Of a DNA stretch of 64,000 bases, positions 10,821 to 20,918 are shown piece by piece (the first letter of the stretch is position 1; every line of letters starts with the position of its first letter). The DNA is from Cocos nucifera (Eukaryota > Streptophyta > Magnoliopsida > Arecales > Arecaceae): positions 186,001-250,000 of the forward strand of contig QRFJ01001916.1 in NCBI GenBank assembly GCA_006176705.1. Reading direction: 5' to 3'. Under the pieces are notes generated by a model, which was given only the letters and a program-made list of their open reading frames with translations, had not been told where the DNA came from and did not search any database. Position numbers and translations under genes: made by a program.

Positions 10821-11137
10821 ACTTCAGCTGATGAAGACAATGTCGCCCCCGAGGAGCTCAAATCCGACCTCGACCGTAGGAGGCGAGATTTACTTCGGCT
10901 TCAACATCAGCTTCATCGACTTTAGCAGGAAACGAGTTCCATTTCAACTCCAAACATCGACTGAAGATGAGGTCTCCCCCAAGCCTCAGCCTCAACTTCA
11001 GCGTCAATATTGGCTGGAGATGAGACCTCCCCCGAGCTTCAGCTGCAACAAATGCGGAGCCTGGAAGAAGACTTCGGCAGTCGCTTGTTTTGGTACTCCC
11101 TTCCTTCAATTTTTGAACTCGGGAGTGGGGGGGCTAC
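10821..11137 (+). other. 3' internal spacer and polypurine tract of element B
   Basis: Non-repeated spacer after the minisatellite (CTTCAGCTGATGAAGACAAT...). It ends in a polypurine tract at about 11121-11135 (GGGAGTGGGGGGGCT) next to the 3' LTR at 11138. The tract would prime plus-strand DNA synthesis. A second copy of the first ~50 bases of this spacer lies inside the array at 10287-10336. Confidence 0.8.
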
Positions 11138-12318
11138 TGTTGGGGATAAATCCCGCTCCTGCCGAAGCCCGGCCCGACGCTCAGCCCAATGTAACCAGTA
11201 GCCGCTGAAGAGCTTTAGCGCCAGGCGCCAGGCCGAGCCCCTACCACGGCCGAACTGCCTAGAGGCCGAACTCCCCTGCGCCAAGGTCCGGGCCGAACTA
11301 CCTAGCTGCCGAACTCCCCAGCGCCAGGCTCCGGGCCGAACTCCCACCGCCAGCCGAACTTCCTGACGGCCGAGCTCCTTGGACTCCAAGCGGCCGAACT
11401 CCTTCAGACTCCCCACGGTCGAACTCCTTCGGATCGACTCCAAGCGGCCGAGCTTCAATGAAGTCCTCTCAGCGGCCGAACTCCTTCGGACCGACTCCAA
11501 GCGGCCGAACTCCTTCGGACCGACTCCAAGCGGCCGAACTCCTCAGCGGTCGCCCTCATCGCCCTTCGACCGATCGAGCTCCTACCGAACTCTCAAGTGT
11601 CCGAGCCTCAGCCGAAGTCCAACAGCCGACCTCCAACGGCCGAACCCTCAAACGGCCGAGCTTCGGATCCCAACGACCGAGCTCATTTCCAGCAGCCGAA
11701 CTCTTCAGCGGACGAGCCTTAGCTGCATACCTCCAGCCAGACGCCTATGGGAGCCGAACTCCCTCCTATCTTCCTCTTCAGGAGCCCGAACTCCTCCGAA
11801 ATGGGCACACGACGAAGGCCTTCAACCCTTCATTCGGCAAGCTCTGCAACCATCACCATCAGTCAGTCCGCCGCACCATCAGTCCACCGTACCATCAGTC
11901 AGTCAGTCCGTCCGCAAGCGATAGCGACCCACTGTCAGGCGGCGATGGCTGTCACCCTCAATCCGCCGCACACGGCACCAGCCCATGAGACTGACTCCGT
12001 CGAACCTCGAGCGGCCCGCCAGCACGCGGCTGCAGTTGTCACCATCAAGCTCCACTATATAAAGGACCCTCCCGACACGCTAAGGCTAAGCTCTCTGAAC
12101 TCTCGACTCTCTAAGCTCTCCTCCTAATCTCTAAGCTCCGGAACTCATTCCGAGCACTCCATTACTGTTGGCCGGAAACTAACTTGACCGTCGGAGGGTC
12201 CTGCCGGAGCCACCCCCCCACCAGTTTCGGACGGGACTTCGTTTTGCAGGTCCCTGGCGGCGACCTCGGCGGCCTCGACTCCAGCGACCTCCGGCGAGGA
12301 TGGATTTCTGCACCAACA
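11138..12318 (+). repeat. 3' LTR of element B
   Basis: 1181 bp, TG..CA, nearly identical to 4298-5445. It differs by scattered, mostly C/T and G/A changes and by short extra motif copies near 11631-11690 and 11900. TATA is at 12056-12063. GAGTC follows at 12319. Confidence 0.93.
12056..12063 (+). promoter_or_regulatory. LTR TATA box, element B 3' LTR
   Basis: TATATAAA is in the same LTR position as at 5183. A transcript starting here would read outward into Copia-1 remnants. Confidence 0.55.
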
Positions 12319-12323
12319 GAGTC
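12319..12323 (+). repeat. Target-site duplication GAGTC, right copy
   Basis: Perfect repeat of 4293-4297, directly after the LTR end CACCAACA. Confidence 0.9.
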
Positions 12324-13828
12324 TATGAAGATCAATGATGTATGGACATTAGTTAACCTATCCGAAGGGATAAAACCCATAGGATGTAAGTGGATTTTAA
12401 AAAAAAAAGAGATGCAGACGAAAAGATGGAGATCTATAAAGCCCGTCTGGTTGCCAAGGAGTATCGTCAACGTTATGGTATTGACTATGATGAGATATTT
12501 TTTTCTATGGCAATGCTCAAATCTATTTGGATCATGCTTGCGATAGCTGTGTATTTGGACTATAAAATCTGACAAATAGATGTAAAAATAACTTTTCTAA
12601 ATGAAGAGCTAGATGAAGAGATGTATATGATACAACCTGAAGATTTCACATCCACAGATGAGTCTAAGGTGTGCAAGCTTCAAAAGTCTATTTATGGACT
12701 GAAGCAGGCTTCTCGGAGTTGGAATATACATTTTAATAGGACGATCAGGATGTATGGCTTCGTTAAGAATGAATAAGAGCCCTGCATATATAAATGGGTT
12801 AATGGTCTAGTAGTTATATTCCTCATTTTGTATGTAGATGACATTCTCTTAATCGAGAATAATGTCTCTGCATTACAAGAAATAAAGATCTGGCTATCAT
12901 CATAGTTTTTCATGAAGGATCTGGAAGAAGCTTCCTATATCCTAAGGATGAAGATCTATAAAGATAAATCTAAAAGATTGCTTGGATTGTTCCAGTCTGT
13001 ACATTGATACTATGCTGAAGAGATTCAGTATGGAGAATTTCAAGAAAGTCTATCTATCGATAGACTACAAAATTTCTCTCTCAAAGAGGGATTGTCTGAT
13101 AACACCTCAAGAGAGAGAGTATATGAGTAAAATTTCATATGCTTCAGTAGTGGATTCTATTATGTATGCCATGATATGTACGAGATCAGATGTGGCATAC
13201 TCACTAGGGATAGTGAGTAGATACCAATCTGATCTAGGAAAGAACCACTGGAAGGTTGTTAAAATTATCTTGAAGTATTTGAGAAATACTAAGGATCAAT
13301 GGTTTGTTTATAGTGAGTTGGACTTGAAACTTGTGGGGTTTATAGGCTTCAGTTTTCAGTCTGATCATGATGACAGCAAGAGTATGTTGGGGTATGTGTT
13401 TATCCTTAATGATGGAGCTGTTTACTGAAAAAGTTTTAAGTAGCACACCATGGTCGATTCAGTGTACGAGATGGAGTATGTTGCTGTATCAGATGCTGCC
13501 AAGAAGCAGTGTGGCTGAAGAAGTTCATCACCAAGCTTGAAATAGCATCCTCCCTTGATGGTCCAGTTCTATTTTTCTGTGACAGTTTTGGAGCCATTGC
13601 TCAGACGAAGAAACCAAAAGCACACTAGTAGATGAAGCATATTCTATACCACTTTCATCTTGTCCGAAAGATCGTGTATCAAGGTGATGTCGATCTTCAG
13701 AAGATCGACGAGAAGGAGAACTTGATCGATCCATTCACTAAAGCCATTGCGGTGAGGGAGTTCGACGATTTTAAGTCGAAGATGGGTATACGATACTGCA
13801 CCGATTGGCTTTTGACCAAGTGAAAGAT
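12324..13828 (+). pseudogene. Copia-1 reverse transcriptase and RNase H remnant
   Basis: Continues the pol protein broken at 4297. RT motifs in order: 'MKINDVWTLV' (12326), 'GCKWILKKK' (~12385), 'YKARLVAKEYRQRYGIDYDE' (~12433), 'VCKLQKSIYGLKQASR' (~12670) and the catalytic 'LYVDDILL' (~12828). RNase H and tail: 'MYAMICTRSDVAYSLGIVSR' (~13163), 'YEMEYVAVSDAAKK' (~13470) and the terminal 'IDPFTKAI' (~13727). Several stops (12571, 12774, 13426 and others) and frame changes make it inactive. The purine-rich AAGTGAAAGAT at 13818-13828 is the polypurine tract before the LTR. Confidence 0.88.
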
Positions 13829-15995
13829 TATTGAGAATAATGTTCTAAAGCCAATCATCAGCTTGTTGATGATTAAGCTATTTCATATAATTATATATAA
13901 ATTTTTAATTGAATAAAAGTTATTTTGGCTTTTTCATCATAAATCTTTTATCTTCCAATGAATTTCTATCTGTTATGATAAAGTCCTTAGGACTATTTAG
14001 AATCGATAAACAAGGATTTATCGTTTAGTCCTTAAATATATTTACGATCAAATGATACGTTGTTATCAAGGATGACAATGTTTATCGAGTATAGATCGGT
14101 GTATGCCATATAAGTTGGTTGTCCTCTTAACTAAGGAGTGTGGAGACACTGGTATGGCATATGAATGAGATGTGGAGGTACATCTGCATTGAACATAACT
14201 AACTTCGAGATTTTTCTGCTGTCAAAAATTGCTTTGATAGAATATGGGCATAAGTGTTCCTTTGATCTGAGATCACCATGGTGACTTTCAAACAATTCAC
14301 TGTGCTTTGGTGCCAGACTACCTGAATTTCTAATTCAGTGATGGAAGATTTTTGGGTATAGTCAAGTACTTGAAGAGTCGATGCATGAATTAAGATGAGA
14401 TTGACCACTCTTGAACTCAGGAGCTGTGTTCAATAGTATTTCAATTAGCAAAGCCTAGGTCAGGATAGTCCTAGTGAAGGATCACATGACTAATTGCTTT
14501 GAGACATGATTTGGATATATCTTCCAGGGTTGATAGTTAAATCCTGAGTCATCCTATGCATAGAGATCAAAGGGATGAATTATATGGTTACCATATTCAA
14601 GTAGGTTCTGAATATTGCGATTATACTATTCGGTCTATCTAGATATTGGGTACCATTATTAGATGGTCACTTTGATTAGTATAGAAAATTGGTTCCTGTA
14701 CTACCGGCTTAGGTTCGAACTTGCGGGGTCACATATACTAGAGGTTCCTACTTGATCTAATGATTGATCTAGAGAAGTTTAATTAGTGAATTTGATCACC
14801 AATTAACCTAATTTGATTGAGTGATTATTTTTGGATCAAAACCAACTGAATTGGATTCATTTGGATTTGACCCGATTAGGTTATAAGATGATCTAATCAT
14901 TAAGGAGTTTTAATCTCTGATTTGATCGGAGGTTTGGCTTGATTAATTTCTGATTTGATTAGAATTTAGCTGAGCCTAATTAAGTCTAAATAAGTTGAGT
15001 TTAATCTGATTTAATTGGACCTAACCAACTTGGATTGGATTGGTTCAATTGGATGATAAATAATAGACTAGTTGACTAGTCTTCCCATGCACCACATCAC
15101 CCTTTGTTTTGTGCCATACTATCTCCACGAGAAAGAGGTTTCTCGTGAATATTTGTTCCATGTAAGGGAGGGCATGCATTCTTCCTTCTCACGCACCATA
15201 TGGATTAGGTTTAATCTAGTTACAAGTTCAATTCAAATAGGATTTGAGTTTGAATGGGTAACCACTTGATCTAAACATTTTCCTCACGCCTCTCTTTATT
15301 TGTGCAATCTATAAAATATTTGATTTTATGGGCATGCAGAATATAAAGATCCCAACGAAGAGAGGAGAAAGCAATGGTGAGAAGGGAAAGTCTCTTCTCT
15401 GCGTGCGTGAGAAAAATCAGAAAAGAAAGAGTTCTAGGTGCAAGGATATTTGGGTGAGTGCATACCCTAGAATTTATCTAGGATTTGAGATTTAGATCTA
15501 CGAGGAATGAGAGTCGTGAGTACATAGATTTTGGTGAAAATCTTTACTAAATCTCTTCTGCATTCATTGGAATTTGGAGCATTCGAAGATCCGATGAAGA
15601 AGATCAAAAGAGTTTGATCTGCATCAGCCTACAAAGATTTCTACATGAGCTAGCACTCAGAAGGAGTTGACCCAGATCAGGGTCTTGTGTGGATTATTCG
15701 TGGAGGTCAGACGTGTGTAGCTGTTTCGCAACGATCAGATCTATATCGAGAAGATCAAATTGTAGAGTTTTGAACACGTAGAGCAGTAAAAATAGTTTTA
15801 CTGTAGTTGCTGTTTTTATTTTTAGATATGCATGCATATATGATACATTAGATCCTATAGCATGTAGGATTTTTAGATTAGATCTATAGCTCTTATTATT
15901 AATATGATTAATAATTTCTTCACTGCGTATATTTTTTGAATTTTTTTTAAAAAAAGTAGAGCTAGAAATCCTATGCGCTTCCTTTCACTTAGAAT
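13829..15995 (+). repeat. 3' LTR of Copia-1 (long, ~2.2 kb)
   Basis: The start is set by the polypurine tract and by alignment with the reverse complement of the LTR at 60071-62560. Shared blocks include 'AAGTCCTTAGGACTATTTAG' (13981), 'TTTATCGAGTATAGATCG' (14079) and 'GAATTTCTAATTCAGT' (14321). Its first bases are TATTGAGA instead of the expected TGTTGG, a sign of age. A TATA box lies at 15310. The right end is approximate, judged from where homology to the solo LTR stops. Confidence 0.75.
15310..15317 (+). promoter_or_regulatory. LTR TATA box, Copia-1
   Basis: TATAAAAT lies late in the long LTR, after a CACGCC-rich stretch, and is the only good TATA in the region. The solo LTR of the same family has TATAAAGA in the matching place (60662-60669, minus strand). 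Confidence 0.45.
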
Positions 15996-16051
15996 AGCTA
16001 TAACTCTAATTTTAGGATCATATAATAGACATTAGATCCCAGCCTATCTTT

Positions 16052-16294
16052 ATGAGCTTGATCGCACCCATAGATGATGAGATCTATGATCAGATGCTTG
16101 GTACGAGATCCTATTATTTTAGAAGGCTAGGACATGAGATCAGAACTTCCACATCTTCACATTCGTCTAGGGTTGATATCCATGTTGCTTGTGATGTTCG
16201 GCTGGCAGAGATACGAAAACAAACTACTGAGGATCGACTGTGGGCTGCTGAGTTGATTGCATGCATCAATGAGTATCAACTATTCTACATGTAA
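16052..16294 (+). pseudogene. C-terminal fragment of plant En/Spm accessory transposon protein
   Basis: 80 codons reading 'EIYDQMLGTRSYYFRRLGHE', '...VDIHVACDVRLAEIRKQTTE' and, past the stop, 'MMAQMVQIEQMIQLMSQ'. This combination of a 'LGTRSxY' motif, Ser-rich linker, 'ARLAEMRRQ'-like helix and Gln/Met-rich coiled coil is the usual C terminus of the En/Spm-associated plant 'Transposase_24' proteins. It is a fragment with a premature stop at 16292, not a gene. Confidence 0.6.
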
Positions 16295-16619
16295 ATGATG
16301 GCGCAGATGGTACAAATAGAGCAGATGATACAGTTGATGAGCCAATAGCAGACCGATCCGAACTCCTCCGAGCACTCTCCTCCTTTGACCCGTTCTCTTC
16401 CAAATACCAATGCTTGATGGGCAGTGACATATTTTTGTATATTTTTATTTTTATTTTAATTTTTTTATATTTATAAAAATACTTTCTATAATTATATTTT
16501 TATATAATAAAATAATAAAATTTATTTATAAATTTATTATGTAGATTTTTTATTTTAATTTTATAAATTATAAATATAAAATATTAAAAAGATAAATTAA
16601 AAAATATATTTATTTATAT

Positions 16620-17196
16620 TTTTTTAAAAAATAATTTATGATGTAAATATTTTCATTGTAAATAATTTTTATTTGCGATAAAATTTTTACGTTGCAAAAA
16701 ATTGATTATTTGCAATGAACAAATTTCATCGCAAAAAGTAAGTGATTTGTGATGAAAAAAATGTATCACAAATATCTTTTTTTGCAACAAAATTTTCCAT
16801 CATAAACAAGAATTATTTGTGATAGAAAAATGTTCATCGCAAATAACCTTTTTTTGTGATGAAAATATTTTATCATAAATAATTTAAGTATTTTTGACTA
16901 ATATTTTTCATCAAAAATAAAAAATTATTTATGATGTAAAATTTTAATTTTTTATTATAAATATTTTTATCATAAATAATTAAATAAATAAAAAAAATTA
17001 TCGATGAAGATTTTTCATCATAAAAAAATATTATTAGTGATAAAAAATTTAATTTTATTGATAAATATTATCTACAATCCCATTTTTTGCGATGAAGAAT
17101 TAGCGATAAAATTTCTGTCACTAATAATTATTAATGACAAAAATTTACTATTTGCGATGAATTTTTTACATCGCAAAGATAACTTTTGTTGTAGTA
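16620..17196. repeat. CACTA subterminal inverted-motif array
   Basis: At least ten alternately oriented copies of a ~11-base motif (TTTGCGATGAA or its complement, with variants TTTGTGATGAA and TTTATGATGTA), spaced 20-50 bp. In CACTA elements such subterminal motifs bind the transposon-encoded protein. Nearer the coding side the copies are more decayed. Confidence 0.6.
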
Positions 17197-17760
17197 TGGT
17201 GCCAGGCAAGGAGAGGTGGCGGGGCGGTAAGATCAAGATGGTGGGCGGTGGCTGAGGCAGTGGAGATGCTGAAAGGATATGTAGGAGCAGGCATCGAAGT
17301 GGGAGCCATCGAGGACGTAGAGGTGGGGGCTGAGGGAAATGGGGATGAAATTAGAGAGGTCGTAGAGGTGGGGACTGCAAGGGAGTGGGGGAAGCGGTGC
17401 CCAAGTGGCGGCGATGAGGTCAGAGAGGTATGGTAGAGCAAGGGAGGGATCCTCTAGGAAGAGGCAGGGGGAGGGATCCTTCGGTTGTCCTTTCCGCATC
17501 TTGTCCTTGGGCTACCGCACCCCGACTCCTTGCAAACTCCCAATCTCCTTATCAGTCTTAGGGACTAAACCCCACTTCCCGCTCGCTAGGCTGCCGTGTT
17601 GACGTCGGAGGTGGAGGTTGAGGCTTTCTTAGATGTTAAACATGGTTTTGAAGAGAGGGCATGTGAGCGCATATTTGACCATCATATTTTTCTCTTTTTT
17701 TTCGGACGGAAGCTGATGTCACATGGCAGATAGAGGTGCCTCTATTTTATACACTTGGTG
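17197..17760. other. GC-richer intergenic stretch, no gene recognised
   Basis: Purine-rich on the plus strand to about 17470, then mixed. Short reading frames on both strands are low-complexity and resemble nothing I know. The end (about 17725-17790), read on the minus strand, shares TATATATATTAAAATGG and following bases with 41138-41200, so it belongs to a dispersed repeat. Confidence 0.4.
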
Positions 17761-17789
17761 GATGGAGGCAGAAGTTTCCATTTTAATAT

Positions 17790-19140
17790 ATATACTAGTC
17801 AAAGACCTAAATGTTGTGTAGAGTGGATAATTATGATCTATAATTATTAAAATTTTTTAATAATAAATATTTTTTAAATTTTTAATCATTTATTTATTTA
17901 TTTATTTATGATATATATATATTATATATTTTTTATTATTTTATAAAATAATATATTTTTTTTTCTTTCTTTCTGTAATTATTTAGAAGACCCACGGGAG
18001 GTAGTGGCATGGAAAGCAAGAGAGAATGAATTTGAGAGAGCCTCTCATTAATTTTGTAGTATAAAAGCATCATCTGAGAGGGTTTTAAAAGGGTTGATAC
18101 TGTGCTTGTAGCAGCCCTCCACTTTCATTAATGGATTGTTTAATGGATATGAAAGTTTAGGTGAGTTAGAAAGATTTTGCTTAAAAGTATTTGAAAAATT
18201 TTGGATCTATTTTTTTCTCATCATGTTAGGAGATTGTTGTTTGCAAGATCATAGCCTTCCAATTCCAAAAGAAACCATCATTTAAGAAAGGATTTATAGT
18301 CTTATCTGATGCAACAAGATAGTAAATAAAAAATAAAAAAAAAAGATTAAAATCAGTTCACCATTTTGATAGATTTTGGATCTAAAAAAAAATTCAACAC
18401 TCACCTTTCCTCGATTTCTTAACTGCCAAATACCCAGAACACCACCATTCTTAATTTTTTATATTATTTAAAAAACTAACAGAATACCAAAAAAATAATA
18501 AACAAAAGTTAAAAATAATTATTAAAAAAGATACCATCAAACTCATCTTTTTCTTGAAGGATGGAAGGGCTCGATTCTACTGCCCATCCCCTTGCTTGCC
18601 CATGGTGCCCCCGCCACCATCCCCCCAACTAAAAGAGATAAAAATTCAAAGAAAGAGGTAAGGGGAGCGAAAAGTGACATACTTCATCATTAGTATCTTA
18701 TAAACTTTTGGAGGCTATTAAATATAGAGATTTGACTTTAAAATTGATAGAGTGCCATACTTTATTTATAGATAATTTATTAGATTTGATCTAATTTGAT
18801 CCGATGGATCGATTCAGATCTTAAAACATATTATTTTTAAAAAATAATAAAAATATTATTTTTTAAAAATAAATTAGTATATTATTATTTTTAAAATAAA
18901 AAATAATAACTTATTTTTTAAATAATAATAAATTAATATTTTTAAAAATATATTATTATTATTATTATTATATTTTATTTTTAAAAAAAATAATATTTTT
19001 TTTAAAATATTATTTTCATCTCTTATCCCTCCCCTACTTTTATTTTTAAACTATTATTTTTTTTAAATTTTAAAATACTACTTTATTATTATTTAAAAAT
19101 AATATTTTAAATTATTAATAATATAATAATAATATTTTTT
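17790..19140 (+). repeat. AT-rich dispersed repeat R1, copy 1
   Basis: The blocks 17830-17960 and 18690-19140 match, on the opposite strand, 40130-40290 and 39180-39660. A shared landmark near 18715 is 'GGCTATTAAATATAGAGATT', whose complement starts near 39615. Another is 'AATTATTAAAATTTTTTAAT' near 17842. The core is almost pure A/T. No coding potential is seen. The family is unidentified. Confidence 0.6.
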
Positions 19141-19831
19141 TCCCCTCCTCCTTTCTAAATATTTTTTTTCTTTTTTCTTCTTTTTTCCCCACTCCCTTCC
19201 CTTCCCTACCTCCTACCACCTCCCTCCCCATCTTGCCCCCACCGCATGAGGCCTAGATCGCGGCCATCCGTGCCGCCTCCATTATCGTTCGTGCCGCACC
19301 TACTATCTGCACGACCATCAAATCCGCTTTCCTAGCTCCGGCATCACCAACCCCCCTCCCATCCCCTCTTCCGGCTCCGACACTACCACCACCCCTCGCC
19401 TCCCCTCTTTGGCCCCTGGCACCTCCCACACCTCCCCGGCCCTCGGGACCGCCCCCCGCAGGGAGGGTCCCCACCATCCCTTGCCCCCCCTCGCCATGAG
19501 GCCTAGGTCACGATCATCTATGATCTCCCCATCGCAGCGTTGTCCCATTGCCGTTCGCGCCGCATCTGGCTCCGCATGACTATCAAACTCCCTCCCCTCC
19601 GCTCTCCTAGCTCCGGCACCACCAATCCACCCCCTCTCCTCTCTTATTTCTTTTTCCATCTTTTTCTGGGAAGAAAGAAGAATTGGGGGAAAGTAGAGAG
19701 CTCTAAAGAGCGGTGGAAGTGTCAAGAGAAGAAGCCGTCCAAAATGATTGTAGAAGATGGGAGGCTTAGTGCGGCCGAAATAGTCGATTTCATATGGCAA
19801 AACTAAAGTCTCTCTGCTTCCACCTTTAGGT
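19141..19831. other. C/T-rich then mixed intergenic sequence
   Basis: Pyrimidine-rich on the plus strand (19141-19500), with a two-fold repeat of 'CATGAGGCCTAG...TCGCGG/TCACGATCAT' at 19246 and 19495. Minus-strand frames here are Gly/Arg-rich low-complexity translations and not credible proteins. Nothing else recognised. Confidence 0.4.
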
Positions 19832-20158
19832 CTGGCGATCGGGCCAAGTTGGAGCTGGGCTTATCGTGGCCGGAGCAGGATGGCGGCGAGTGGGAGGCAA
19901 ATCCGGTGGCCTGGAAGCAGGCTTGGCATATGTTGTTGGTAGATCCTGTGAATTACTTGTGTCAGGACCCGAAACCCCTTCGTCGGTCTCTCAGCACCTC
20001 CTCTCCCTACTTCCATTGTCAGATCTGACGATCGGGCTGAGGTGGAGCGAGCCTTCTCATGGCTAGAATGGAATGGCTGCGAGGTAGAGGCAAATCCGAC
20101 GGCTTGAAAGCAAGTTTGGCACATGTTATTGGTAAATCCCATGAATCACTCGTGTCGA
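19832..20158. repeat. Two-copy tandem duplication, period ~195 bp
   Basis: 19832-19963 and 20027-20158 align throughout: CTGGCGATCGGGC / CTGACGATCGGGC, 'GAGGCAAATCCG', 'TTGGCATATGTTGTTGGTA' / 'TTGGCACATGTTATTGGTA', ACTTGTGTC / ACTCGTGTC. The duplication lies upstream of the BSD gene. No coding function is seen. Confidence 0.65.
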
Positions 20159-20918
20159 ATGCGAATATTTTTGTCCGTAAAAATTTTGGCACGTCAAAAA
20201 AAGAGCAGTATGTGGCGAACGAATTTTATTCTTCGTTTTAATATATATAGCTTATAACTCAATACGATGCAAGGACGATAACCAAATAAGGACTAAAATT
20301 ATTTAATTAATATTTATTTAATAAATAATTTTTTTAGAATTTTTCATTCCCCCCCCCCAAGGCCTATTTAATTGTACAAATGATTATTTCATTGTCTTGA
20401 TTGATGGGATGGGATTTCCCGTTGGGGAAGAGTGGTGAGATGGCTCTCCTTGCGGATCCGATAAGATTAGAAGCGTTTGATCCGAAGGAACCGATCTTTG
20501 TATCCCACGGCACTGAAACGGGTCCCAGTCCGATGACCATATCACCGTACGAACGAAGCTAGTCCCCGCTTCCACGTCTCCAACTCGTAAGAAACAAAAG
20601 AAAGACATGAATGGCAAGCACGCATTCGTTGCGGCCGCCGCACCCGTGAAGTCACCGGAAGACCGCGCACGAAGTTTATCCGTTTCCAGCCACATTAAAT
20701 CGTCCAATTTCCAAGCTACCTGGTTCCGATTATTCGCTGCAGAAGACTACTTCAGTTATCCTTTCCCTGTCTCTTCGTCCTTTTCTTCGCCCCTCCCTCA
20801 ATCCCCATTGATTTCTTTAAATCCGTTCTCTCCAACTACCAGGACGACGACGGGACGAGGTCGAGGAGTCGCGGGTAACTCTAACCCTCACCTTATTTCT
20901 TTCACCAGCAGCGGCGCT
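20159..20918 (+). other. Upstream region and probable 5' UTR of the BSD gene
   Basis: AT-rich to about 20390 with a run of nine C near 20350, then balanced sequence. An in-frame upstream ATG at 20607 would add 104 Ser/Pro-rich residues to the BSD protein. I regard 20607-20918 as more likely 5' UTR because the conserved-looking domain architecture starts at 20919. No convincing TATA box was fixed. Confidence 0.4.

Larger units (their letters stand above)
4298..12318 (+). mobile_element. Ty3/gypsy (Tat-like) gag-only element B, complete with both LTRs
   Basis: An 8.0-kb element with LTRs 4298-5445 and 11138-12318. Both begin TGTTGGGGATAAATCC and end CACCAACA, and GAGTC flanks the element. The order is LTR, primer-binding site, gag, partial protease, a deletion scar where RT, RNase H and integrase should be, a 3.2-kb minisatellite, a short 3' spacer, polypurine tract and LTR. 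By eye the two LTRs differ by only about a dozen or two substitutions plus a few small indels, so insertion was fairly recent. The gag frames are broken, so this copy is neither autonomous nor a clean gag donor. It interrupts the RT of Copia-1. Confidence 0.93.
15996..17196 (+). mobile_element. CACTA (En/Spm-type) DNA transposon, 3' end remnant
   Basis: Contains the tail of a plant En/Spm transposon accessory protein (16052-16294), then an AT-rich subterminal region of alternating TTTGCGATGAA / TTCATCGCAAA motifs. It ends at about 17196 with CTTTTGTTGTAGTA, the complement of a CACTACAACAAAAG-type terminus with the last base changed. The other half of the element would lie beyond the Copia insertion, outside the window, so transposase and the other end cannot be checked. 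Confidence 0.65.

Noticed and set aside
19318..19800. Minus-strand 160-codon Gly/Arg-rich frame
   Set aside because: Low-complexity translation of a C/T-rich tract without domain or homologous structure.
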